A DNA stretch of 33,631 nucleotides, from contig PABH01000021.1 of assembly GCA_002702705.1 (NCBI GenBank), positions 1 through 33,631 on the forward strand, written 5' to 3'. The stretch's first letter is position 1; each line of letters opens with the position of its first letter. Below the pieces are notes generated by a model. It did not search any database. It saw nothing but the letters and a program-made list of their open reading frames with translations, and was not told the origin of the DNA. Shown here piece by piece: positions 15,977-24,486 of this stretch. A program made the position numbers and the translations under genes. The stretch comes from Anaerolineaceae bacterium (GTDB lineage: Bacteria; Chloroflexota; Anaerolineae; Anaerolineales; Anaerolineaceae).

Positions 15977-16854
15977 ACTCTCGTTATCGCCGCGAACGCC
16001 GCCAACCGCCTTATTATTTACTGACCGGCCTCATTATTGGCACAGCTTTAGGGTTGTTATTTTCATTGGTCATCTTTCCGGTAAAATTTACCAACGTGCC
16101 GCCGGAAACCTTATCCACCAGTGGAAAAGATACATATCGGCTGATGATTGCATCGGCATACCAATACGACCAAAACTTGAATCGGGCTCAAACCCGTCTC
16201 AGTTTATTAAGGGAAGAAGATGCCATCAATGCACTACAAAATCAGGCAACCCGCAGCGCATCAAAAATCGATGCACAGGTTTTATTAAACCTGATGAAAG
16301 CCTTAAATTCATCAACCGCTGTAAAGACTTCCCCCACCGTTTCGCCAACAGTTGCACCCGTTACGTTCACCCTTACTCTTACGGAAACGACTGCACCGGA
16401 GTTAACCGCCTCCGTTACATCAACCAGCGACTCGCAGGCAATTCGGACAGCTACCCCGCAAGTAGAAATCACACAACCTGTTAATACCCCCCGTCCCAGT
16501 GCTACGATCAGCAGCGCACAATCTATTCCATTCGTGCTTTCGGAAAAACGCACGGTATGTAACCCCGCCTTACAAGAAAGCCTGATTCAGATTGAAGTGT
16601 TTGATGCGGACGGAACCCCATTACCCAATGCTGAAATTTTAGTCAGTTGGGCAGATGGCTCCAGTAAATTTTATACCGGATATTATCCCGAAATCAGCGC
16701 GGGGTATGCCGATTTTACCATGCAGGTAGGCACAAATTATCTTGTCAAAGTGGGCGAGATTGGCGAAATCGTTCAGAACCTATCTGCTCCCCAGTGTGAG
16801 GATGACAATCTGCCGTTCTGGGGCAGCATTTACCTGCGTTTTGATGAGCCATAA
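15973..16854 (+). CDS. Membrane-anchored protein with Thr-rich linker and beta-sandwich-like C-terminus
   Basis: This 293-residue protein starts with a basic tail and a transmembrane helix (about 15-37). A helical segment (about 50-110) follows, paralogous to the preceding small protein. Next comes a Thr/Ser/Pro-rich linker (about 113-180), then a C-terminal domain (about 185-293) with two Cys (CNPAL... and QCEDDN). The last domain has ADGTPLPNAEILVSWADGS, the pattern of a carboxypeptidase-regulatory or transthyretin-like beta sandwich. The linker and paired Cys suggest that it is outside the membrane. The start overlaps the preceding stop by four bases, indicating coupled translation. Function unknown; position after hutU suggests co-transcription but not shared chemistry. 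Confidence 0.7.
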   Translation: MNSRYRRERRQPPYYLLTGLIIGTALGLLFSLVIFPVKFTNVPPETLSTSGKDTYRLMIASAYQYDQNLNRAQTRLSLLREEDAINALQNQATRSASKIDAQVLLNLMKALNSSTAVKTSPTVSPTVAPVTFTLTLTETTAPELTASVTSTSDSQAIRTATPQVEITQPVNTPRPSATISSAQSIPFVLSEKRTVCNPALQESLIQIEVFDADGTPLPNAEILVSWADGSSKFYTGYYPEISAGYADFTMQVGTNYLVKVGEIGEIVQNLSAPQCEDDNLPFWGSIYLRFDEP

Positions 16855-16960
16855 AACCTAAAAGCGGCACATTTATTCCAAATAAATCGCTAAAAACGTG
16901 GCCAACGCCAAGTTCGTATATTGTAGAAATAAAAAGGGGGCTGCTGCGAAAAAAGAACCG

Positions 16961-19288
16961 CTACTTATTCCCATACTTAACTTGATGGAGAATTTGTTGG
17001 TAATCTTCCACATTCGGCGGATTAAGAGCGATGATGGCTTCCAGCATTTCAATCGCACCCCAGGTATCACCCTGATCTAATAACCGATCCGCAATGCGAT
17101 CCATATATTCAATCGTCCTTTTAACCTGATTGGCCCGCAAATAAATTTCTGCCAATCGGCGCAGTAAATCCAGATTGTCTTCCCGTTCTTTAATTAAATC
17201 ATTCAAAAACTGAACAGCTTCTTTTGTCTTTTTATGTTCTTCCAATAATTTAACATAATCATCCACTTCACTTAATGCGACCGCATCCTGCGCCAGGCGA
17301 AAATTAATGTCAACCAACTGCATGCGGGCATCCCGGTCCTCGGGCTGCAAAGTGCGTAATTGTTCAAAAATGCGTAAAGCCTGGCGCCAATCAAGACGCT
17401 GCATATCAATATCAGCCACTTTGGTAAGGATCTTGACGGCCCATTTACGGTTCGTGCGAGCCTGCTGCGCCAATCTTAAAGCGGAAAGATAGGATTGTCT
17501 CGCCAGATCCAGTTCTGCCAGACGGTAATAAATTTCTCCTAATTCCAGGTATTCCTGGATGGCTTCATCCACCCGGTTATTGCTGCTGAGCATTTCAATT
17601 AATTTACTGCGAACTGTCAGGTCCATGGGGGCCATCTTTGTTACCCTTTGTAAAACCCGAATCGCCTGGTCCACATCACCGCGCACTACATATAAATTTG
17701 CAACCAGGGTGAATTTTTCAGTTGCTTTTTGTAAGTATCCATCTTTTAATAACAATTCACCCATTTGGATGTGAAGTGGCAAATATGTGGGTGCGTAACT
17801 AAGCGCATGAAAAGCTTCTTCCATCGCTGAACGATGTTTTCCCTGAGCTGACAATTCACGCACACTGGATAAAGCCTCAATCACCTGGCTGGAACTTGAT
17901 TGTAATAACATTTCCATCAGCGGCAAGGGAGGGTTATTTTCATCCACAGGCGGCATTTGCGCTCGAGCTTTCTTTAAATATATACGCCAATCCGAACGAA
18001 CAAGTTGTGACCGAACACTCTGGCAAACTGTTAACAGGGTTTCTTCATTTTGTTCGTGGTTTTGGGCTTCTAAAATGGGTTCGTATAACTGCTGGAGTTC
18101 ATCCTGAAATTGTTCCGGCACGGTTTGTAAATCTGCCAACCGGAAAGCCTGCAAATACGCTGTGGCGGCTTCGTGCAGTTTACCCTTCTTTTCGTTAATT
18201 TTTCCGATTAATAAAAATGCACCCAGCGCATATTCCTGTCTGCGCAAGGCTGTTTTAAGATATTTTAACGCTTTTTCAGGGTCATCATCAACGAGCAGGA
18301 TACCTAAATCATAATAAACAGCTGTTTTTTCGAGGCCAATATCCAATACCCGTTTTAATTCTTCGGCGGCACGTTTATCGTTGCCTTGTGATTGAAGGTC
18401 GATGGCGTGCCCAAGATGTAACAAAATTCGGGTTCGTTCAGCCTGTTCTAAAGAAAGACCGCCCGTACCACGGGTTAACGAACTGATCCCGCGCCGGGCA
18501 ACCCGGCCATTTTCAGTTTGCTCTTCAGACTGATCAAATAACATGGCTGCCAAATCAACCATGGCTTTATGTCTCGCTTCTGCTACCGGGTCCATTTGGC
18601 GGTCACTACTCTCAATTTCACCACCGGGCAGCATCTGTAATTCATCCAAGCGAGTGGTAGATTGTTGTACTTGTGGTCGACCTGGTTTTGGCAATCGCTG
18701 GTTGGATTTAAGAATTTTCATCGCCGTTTGCACTTCAATATTATCTGGTGCAATTTGAAGACAATACCGGACAGCCTGCATGGCTTTATTCTGATCTCCG
18801 GCATGCTGCATTAATGCTGCGGCAGCCAGATATTCCTTGGCAGCGTTTGATTTGCGTCCCATTTTGTCATAAATCATCGCCAGACGAGTGCGGGCATTTA
18901 GATTTTGCGGATCCATACTGATAACATGAATCCAACTCTCTATTGATTTATCGGCATCACGCGCCCGAAGCTGTAATTCAGCAGCTTGCATACCCGCATT
19001 GACTGCTTCCCGAACGCGTCCCATATTTTCATAAATTCCAGCCATTTTTTCATAAGGCACTGGGTCATTTGGAGAAACATTGGCTGCACGTTGGTATTGC
19101 TCCAACGCCCCTTCATAATCCTGAAGTTCCAACATTGCCAATCCCATACTGATTAAACCCATCGGGTCATTTGGAAATTCTTTTAATGCACTGCGGTAAT
19201 GTTTAACGGCATCCTGCCATTTTTGGTCCCAGGCTGCTGAATGTCCCAAATTCATTGCGGTATGAAAAGCTTGTAGGTCTCCACTCAT
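16961..19288 (-). CDS. Large tetratricopeptide-repeat protein
   Basis: The 775-residue protein is almost entirely helical repeats. Near the N-terminus typical 34-residue TPR units follow each other (WQDAVKHYRSALKEFPNDPM, YEGALEQYQRAANVSPNDPV, and so on), broken by a low-complexity linker at about 185-260. A second long TPR array runs to the end (for example YLQKATEKFTLVANLYVVRG, VDQAIRVLQRVTKMAPMDLT, WRQALRIFEQLRTLQPEDRD). There is no signal peptide or membrane segment, so it is a cytoplasmic scaffold of unknown partner. I chose the ATG at 19288 (MSGDLQAFHTAM), ten bases after the polA stop with AGGAT upstream, rather than the longer frame that runs back into polA. It ends a three-gene minus-strand cluster. 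Confidence 0.85.
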   Translation of the reverse strand: MSGDLQAFHTAMNLGHSAAWDQKWQDAVKHYRSALKEFPNDPMGLISMGLAMLELQDYEGALEQYQRAANVSPNDPVPYEKMAGIYENMGRVREAVNAGMQAAELQLRARDADKSIESWIHVISMDPQNLNARTRLAMIYDKMGRKSNAAKEYLAAAALMQHAGDQNKAMQAVRYCLQIAPDNIEVQTAMKILKSNQRLPKPGRPQVQQSTTRLDELQMLPGGEIESSDRQMDPVAEARHKAMVDLAAMLFDQSEEQTENGRVARRGISSLTRGTGGLSLEQAERTRILLHLGHAIDLQSQGNDKRAAEELKRVLDIGLEKTAVYYDLGILLVDDDPEKALKYLKTALRRQEYALGAFLLIGKINEKKGKLHEAATAYLQAFRLADLQTVPEQFQDELQQLYEPILEAQNHEQNEETLLTVCQSVRSQLVRSDWRIYLKKARAQMPPVDENNPPLPLMEMLLQSSSSQVIEALSSVRELSAQGKHRSAMEEAFHALSYAPTYLPLHIQMGELLLKDGYLQKATEKFTLVANLYVVRGDVDQAIRVLQRVTKMAPMDLTVRSKLIEMLSSNNRVDEAIQEYLELGEIYYRLAELDLARQSYLSALRLAQQARTNRKWAVKILTKVADIDMQRLDWRQALRIFEQLRTLQPEDRDARMQLVDINFRLAQDAVALSEVDDYVKLLEEHKKTKEAVQFLNDLIKEREDNLDLLRRLAEIYLRANQVKRTIEYMDRIADRLLDQGDTWGAIEMLEAIIALNPPNVEDYQQILHQVKYGNK

Positions 19289-19298
19289 AATTTCAATC

Positions 19299-22085
19299 CT
19301 AGTGATTAAGAATAATAGGCTGCAAACTACCCCAATCCGATCCCCACCGGGCTTCGGTTTCAAGCGGAATATCGAGATGATAAGCATTTTCCATCACATC
19401 TTGAACAAGACGGACCGTCTTTTCCACTTCATCTTCGGGGCATTCCAACATGACTTCATCATGTACTTGCAATATCAGTTTAGCCTTTAATTGTTCTTTT
19501 TGCAAAGCTTTCGATAGTTGAATCATAGCAATTTTCATGATATCCGCGGCAGTGCCTTGAATAGGAGCATTAATCGCTTCTCGTTCTTCCCGATTACGAA
19601 CATTGGCGTTTGCACCGGCAGCCAAATTTGGAAAATAACGCCTACGGCCAGATAAGGTCTCAACATATCCTTGCTGCGCTGCCAGGCGGCGCATATTATC
19701 TAGATAGGCTTTTACCTTCGGGAATCGTTCAAAATATGCCTTCACGAAGTTTTCAGATTCACCCAAGGTCAGGTCCGTTGTGCGACTTAACCCAAAGGCA
19801 CTCATCCCATAAATCAAGCCAAAATTAATCGCTTTAGCATGGCGGCGTTTTTCTTTGGTTACGTCCTCCAAGGGAATGTCATAAATTGCAGCGGCTGTGG
19901 TGGCGTGAATATCCTGCCCGGCGCGAAATGCATTTAACATGGCTTCATCCTGCGACATATGTGCCACAATCCGAAGTTCGATTTGAGAATAATCTACCGA
20001 GACCAACACCTTTGGTTTTTCAGCCACAAAACCACAACGCACTTTTCGTCCCAACTCGGTGCGTGTTGGAATATTTTGTAAATTCGGGTTAATTGAAGAC
20101 AACCTGCCTGTGACAGAACCCGTCTGGCTGAAAGAAGTATGAACGCGTCCGGTAAGCGGGTTGATCTGGGTTGGAAGTGCATCCACATAAGTTGATTGTA
20201 ATTTTGCCAATTCCCGATACTCCAGAATCAAATCCACCACACGGTGTTCTCCCTGCATTTGTTCCAACACGGCAGCGTTGGTAGAATAATGCCCGCTGGC
20301 AGTTTTTTTCTTTTGCGGTGATTTTAAACCCAATGTCTCAAATAAAGCCACCGATAACTGTTGGGTGGAGTTTAAATTAAATTGATAACCAACAATCTGG
20401 TAAACCTGGTCTTCGATTTCTACCCGGCGTTGACCCAATTCTTTTGACATATGCTTAAAAAATGGCCTGTCCAGCTGAATGCCATTCATTTCCATTTCCG
20501 CTAACACCGGTACCAACGGCATTTCGATCTTTTCAAATACTGGCTCCGCGTTACGGTTTTTCATTTCCTTTTCCAAAACCGGGCGCATTGCCAGGGGAAT
20601 GGCAGCATCGGCGGCAGCGTACGCAGCGGCTTTTTGCACTTCTACCACAGCCATGCTCAATTGTGATTTACCACTTCCAATCAGGTCTTCAATATGGGTC
20701 ATTTTTACACCAAGATACTCTTCCGCCATTGCTTTTAAGCCCAGGTTATAGGACGCCGGGTTAATTAACCAACCGGCTAACATGGTATCAAACGCATAAG
20801 GTGTTACTTTGAGCCCATTTCTTTCCAAAATCAAACCGTCATATTTCAGGTTATGACCCAACTTTTTAATTTTCGGATTGGTCATGGCTGGGGTTAGGGC
20901 ATCAATCACTTTTGGAATCGAAAGCTGCTTTTCCGCATGAACATGGCCTACGGGAATATAATATCCCACACTCGGATCAACGGATAAGGAAATCCCGACC
21001 AGGTCTGCCAACATCGGGTCCGTGGATGTGGTTTCCGTATCAAAGCTAATCCAATCAGCTTTTCCAAGAACTTCTATGAGTTTTTTTAATTCAGCTTCCG
21101 TATCCACAACAATTGTTTCAATATCACTGCTGGGGGCGTTTCCGATTTGAGCAACAGGTTCTCCAAATAACGAAAGCTGACCCACCGGTCCCATCTCAGG
21201 TGAGAGATCAGCCAGTTTTCTTAATCGTCCCCTTAATGTACGGAATTCCAGTTCCTGAAATATGCGGTCCACTGCATCAAAATCCAGGTGAACCGTACTG
21301 GCCTTTTCAAGGTCAATCTGAATATCCACATCCAGGCGGATACGTGCCAATTTTTGGCTGATATAAGCCAAGTCTTTTCCTTCTTCGAGTTTATTCTTAA
21401 ACCGTGAAGCCACCTCATCAATATGAGCGTAGATATTATCAAGGGTTTCATACTCGGTTAATAGTTTTATAGCGGTTTTTTCACCGACCCCGGGCACACC
21501 AGGAATATTATCCGAAGAATCACCCATCAATGCCTTCAAATCCACAATTTGGTCGGGACGAACCCCCATTTTTTTAATCACATCTTGTTTAAAATAATCA
21601 CTGGCATCCGCCAAGGAACGCCCAGGTAAGTTGACCACAATTCGATCAGTTACCAATTGTAATAAATCACGATCACCGGTAATAATTTTTACCCCTAACC
21701 CTTTTTCCACGGCCTGGTTGGCAATCGTGCCTAAAACATCATCCGCCTCCATGCCTTCTGCTTCTAAGCGGGGAATATCAAAAGCATCAATGATCTGCCG
21801 AATTCGTTCAATTTGCTCGCGCAAATCATCCGGCATTTTTTCACGGGTAGCTTTATACTCCTCGTAAAAATCATGCCGGAAAGTTTTTCCCGTATCAAAA
21901 GCAACTGCCAGATATTCCGGTTTTTCTTTTTCCATCATGGAAAACAATACATTGATAAAACCATAAATGGCAGCAGTTGGTTCACCGCTGCTGGTCTGCA
22001 AACGATCCCCTGCGCTGGCCTGCATGGCAAAATAGGTTCGATAAGCTAAAGCGTGTCCATCAACTAAATACAAAATTGGCGGCAT
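19299..22085 (-). CDS. polA: DNA polymerase I
   Basis: The 928-residue protein has all three polA domains. The 5' nuclease (1-290) shows LVDGHALAYR, EAEGMEADDVLGT and GDSSDNIPGVPGVGEKTA. The 3'-5' exonuclease (about 325-505) keeps Asp349-x-Glu351, the HNLKYD block and Tyr489-A-A-A-Asp493, so proofreading should work, unlike many Gram-positive or Thermus enzymes. The polymerase domain contains motif A (VDYSQIELR), motif B (RRHAKAINFGLIYGMS) and motif C (QVHDEVMLE). It fills gaps and removes primers and damaged strands. The start has GAAAGGG before ATG. It follows the receiver/transposase-like gene by 63 bases and precedes the TPR gene by 10, so co-transcription is likely. Confidence 0.97.
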   Translation of the reverse strand: MPPILYLVDGHALAYRTYFAMQASAGDRLQTSSGEPTAAIYGFINVLFSMMEKEKPEYLAVAFDTGKTFRHDFYEEYKATREKMPDDLREQIERIRQIIDAFDIPRLEAEGMEADDVLGTIANQAVEKGLGVKIITGDRDLLQLVTDRIVVNLPGRSLADASDYFKQDVIKKMGVRPDQIVDLKALMGDSSDNIPGVPGVGEKTAIKLLTEYETLDNIYAHIDEVASRFKNKLEEGKDLAYISQKLARIRLDVDIQIDLEKASTVHLDFDAVDRIFQELEFRTLRGRLRKLADLSPEMGPVGQLSLFGEPVAQIGNAPSSDIETIVVDTEAELKKLIEVLGKADWISFDTETTSTDPMLADLVGISLSVDPSVGYYIPVGHVHAEKQLSIPKVIDALTPAMTNPKIKKLGHNLKYDGLILERNGLKVTPYAFDTMLAGWLINPASYNLGLKAMAEEYLGVKMTHIEDLIGSGKSQLSMAVVEVQKAAAYAAADAAIPLAMRPVLEKEMKNRNAEPVFEKIEMPLVPVLAEMEMNGIQLDRPFFKHMSKELGQRRVEIEDQVYQIVGYQFNLNSTQQLSVALFETLGLKSPQKKKTASGHYSTNAAVLEQMQGEHRVVDLILEYRELAKLQSTYVDALPTQINPLTGRVHTSFSQTGSVTGRLSSINPNLQNIPTRTELGRKVRCGFVAEKPKVLVSVDYSQIELRIVAHMSQDEAMLNAFRAGQDIHATTAAAIYDIPLEDVTKEKRRHAKAINFGLIYGMSAFGLSRTTDLTLGESENFVKAYFERFPKVKAYLDNMRRLAAQQGYVETLSGRRRYFPNLAAGANANVRNREEREAINAPIQGTAADIMKIAMIQLSKALQKEQLKAKLILQVHDEVMLECPEDEVEKTVRLVQDVMENAYHLDIPLETEARWGSDWGSLQPIILNH

Positions 22086-22148
22086 GATACCCTTTCCGTC
22101 TTCCCAGCAAATTTATCCGGATCCAAAACCGGGATTTTGCTGATTCAA

Positions 22149-24266
22149 TTAATTGTCCTGTGGTTCTAATCCCTGCCTTCGGCGGGTCTGTTGAATATAC
22201 TCTTCCAACATCTGTTGGGTGGGCGGCAGGAAACCACTCATCACCAAATAACCCGGGGCCCAAAAATCGTTGGCCGGGTTGTTTACCAGTAGTTCAGGCT
22301 GGTTCTTAAGTATACGCCGGGAGGTCTCTTCTCTTAAAATACGAACCATATAACCCGGTGATACTGTCGGTGGCACTTGAACAGTCCATTGAATATACCG
22401 CGGCCGGATGGATATCCGTTCAAGCCGCCAACCATAAGCGACACACAACTGCGGCAGCCACTCACCCAAACACTCAGCTAACTCACCTGCCAAAAATTGG
22501 GTCGGAAAACGTGGTAACAAAACACTGGTGTAATTTAAGCTAGAAACACCCGGTGAATGTGGTTCTAAAATTGGTTTCGGTGCACCGGATGCGGAACGAG
22601 GCGTTGTATCTTCCAATGGATTAATGGGCGGGAGATCTGCTGGAATAGTACGAGATTCTTTAAAATCGCGGCGAACAACCTGGGTTGGTTCCAAGGCAGC
22701 TTTGTCCAATTGATCTTCTCTATCTTCAGCCCCTATGGGAGAATCCGATTCAACGGAACCTTTGAACAATTCCTGTTTTTTAATCATCTCTGGCAAAGGT
22801 TCCAATAACTCGTCCGATTCCTCTGCAGATTCGAATTTTGAAAAAGAGGAGGTTTTTAATTCATTTTTTTGGTTAATTAAATCTGACAGTGAAAGAAGGG
22901 AATCATCCGCTGCCGCTGCGATTGGTGTCGCTTCCGGTTGCGTTTTTTTCACTTCAGGTTCCTCCGCCAACGAATTTAATACATCACCAAAATCTGTTGG
23001 TTTTTGTTCATCCCAGGGGAACACCAAATCCGCTAGAGGGTCTGTATCGGGTTCAATTTCATCCAATACATTAATCTCATCCTCATCCTCATCCTCTGTG
23101 GGCATGGTCAGCTCGGTTTCCTGCATTTCCGTCACAAAGGGTTCCGCATCGGCTATAAAATGATCCGTTTCCAAAAAAGGACTGATCGAATTAAATTCTT
23201 CATCCTGACTGGCTTTCAATTCTTCAACCTTCAGCGCTGTTACCTCTTGTGAAACAGGATCCACCTGCCATTGATCCATAACGGGGTCTATCAATTCAGT
23301 TTCATCATCATTCGGATCCGGATTCGGCATTGAAGCCAGCAGTTCTTCCAGATTAATCATTTCAGCTTCATCCAGGTCATCAAAATCATCTTCCCCGTCC
23401 ATCCAGTCCAAATCCTCTGCCAATAAGACCGGGGTTTCAAAGTTTGTAGAATCACTTATTTTGGTCGCAGATTGCTGCTGTGCCATAAATTTATCTTGAT
23501 TTACCATCCAGCCAGCAGGCGGATTTTTAATCTTACGGATGACAGTAGAAGTATGCAGCCTGGCGGAAGTGAGTGAAATCGTCCGTTCATACACTACCAC
23601 CAAAATCAAATCTGCATTAATCGCTGTGGCATAAAACAGATAATCTTTTCCACCATCTTGTAAACGTTTAAATCGGACCACATCACTTCGCCGGTCTGCA
23701 TTCCAATGCTGCATGATAATATTCATGATGTGGCTGGGAGAATTGGCATCAACATCACCAACAAAGGCAAAAGGTGCTTGATCCTTCACCAGTAAAATAG
23801 CTGCCGCTTCGCTTTCTTCTAAAATCAAATTCAGAATATATTGGTAACGTTTTGCTTCTGCATCTTCCGGAAGGGTTCGATCATCATGCTCCGCAAAAAT
23901 CGCGGCTTGTTTTAATAAAGTCTCTAAGATCTCCTGCAAATCTGGCAGGTAAAATGGTTTTTTCAAGAACGCATCCGCAGATAAAGCAGCCACTGCCGGA
24001 TGATCTGCTCTGTTATCGGGAGGAAAAACAACCAATTTTAAATTTTTATCTTGTTTTTTTAAATCACCCACTGCGGAAACAAGCGGCTGATCCGGTAAGT
24101 CGGCATCCAAAATCACCAGATCAAACCCCTGCTGATCTGGCAGCTCTTGCAATTCTTCCTTCGTTAAAACCACCTTAAGGTTATATTTACGGCTTCCGGT
24201 TAAACTATGGCGAAGTAAATCTGCAAAAGCTTGATGGGAACTGGCGATCAGAACCTTATTTTCCAC
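22149..24266 (-). CDS. Receiver-like / roadblock-like / acidic linker / Y1-transposase-like fusion protein
   Basis: The 705-residue protein starts with GTG. Residues 1-120 have the receiver fold (LVILDADLPD with Asp54, FLKKPFY with Lys103), but the N-terminal acidic pair is replaced by Ser-Ser and the switch Ser/Thr by Pro. Residues about 140-270 look like a roadblock/LC7-type domain (ILNLILEESEAAAILLVKDQ ... DYLFYATAINADLILVVVYE). An acidic, low-complexity linker covers about 290-570. The last 130 residues read like the IS200/REP-associated Y1 transposase fold: LAECLGEWLPQLCVAYGWRL, VPPTVSPGYMVRILREETSR, NDFWAPGYLVMSG, LEEYIQQTRRRQG. The HUH metal motif is absent (RPRYIQWTV in its place), although a Tyr is kept in the YIQQT helix. 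The likely role is nucleic-acid binding by a domesticated domain. No ribosome site is evident. Confidence 0.75.
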   Translation of the reverse strand: MENKVLIASSHQAFADLLRHSLTGSRKYNLKVVLTKEELQELPDQQGFDLVILDADLPDQPLVSAVGDLKKQDKNLKLVVFPPDNRADHPAVAALSADAFLKKPFYLPDLQEILETLLKQAAIFAEHDDRTLPEDAEAKRYQYILNLILEESEAAAILLVKDQAPFAFVGDVDANSPSHIMNIIMQHWNADRRSDVVRFKRLQDGGKDYLFYATAINADLILVVVYERTISLTSARLHTSTVIRKIKNPPAGWMVNQDKFMAQQQSATKISDSTNFETPVLLAEDLDWMDGEDDFDDLDEAEMINLEELLASMPNPDPNDDETELIDPVMDQWQVDPVSQEVTALKVEELKASQDEEFNSISPFLETDHFIADAEPFVTEMQETELTMPTEDEDEDEINVLDEIEPDTDPLADLVFPWDEQKPTDFGDVLNSLAEEPEVKKTQPEATPIAAAADDSLLSLSDLINQKNELKTSSFSKFESAEESDELLEPLPEMIKKQELFKGSVESDSPIGAEDREDQLDKAALEPTQVVRRDFKESRTIPADLPPINPLEDTTPRSASGAPKPILEPHSPGVSSLNYTSVLLPRFPTQFLAGELAECLGEWLPQLCVAYGWRLERISIRPRYIQWTVQVPPTVSPGYMVRILREETSRRILKNQPELLVNNPANDFWAPGYLVMSGFLPPTQQMLEEYIQQTRRRQGLEPQDN

Positions 24267-24419
24267 GTTAAGAAGTTTATCACTTCAAGGGTTTGGAAGC
24301 AAGCAAAGCAGGGCGAGAATTTTCTTGATAATTTGTAAAGCAAGAATTACGAACCATGGTGCAAAGAGATAATTTCAGTACTACTTTGCAAACAGTCCTG
24401 GTGAAAATTTTTATGAAAC

Positions 24420-24447
24420 TTGCAAGATCAATAACTTATGAGATAAT
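24420..24447 (+). promoter_or_regulatory. Candidate promoter of the wecC-wecB-GT transcript
   Basis: TTGCAA (24420-24425) and GATAAT (24442-24447) are 16 bases apart, and the wecC GTG is 40 bases downstream. The match to consensus is moderate. The rest of 24267-24486 is AT-rich and shows nothing else. Confidence 0.4.
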
Positions 24448-24486
24448 AAACGCATCAAAATTTTAGTGATTAAATCGAGGTTCTAC

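Noticed and set aside
22735-23163. Long serine-rich open frame on the plus strand
   Set aside because: It is the antisense of the acidic linker of the receiver/transposase-like fusion (GAA/GAT codons read backward give Ser-rich sequence). It has no family similarity or ribosome site.
24466-24486. Upstream GTG as the wecC start
   Set aside because: It has no ribosome site, while the GTG at 24487 has CGAGG at good distance and gives the usual short N-terminus before the Rossmann strand.
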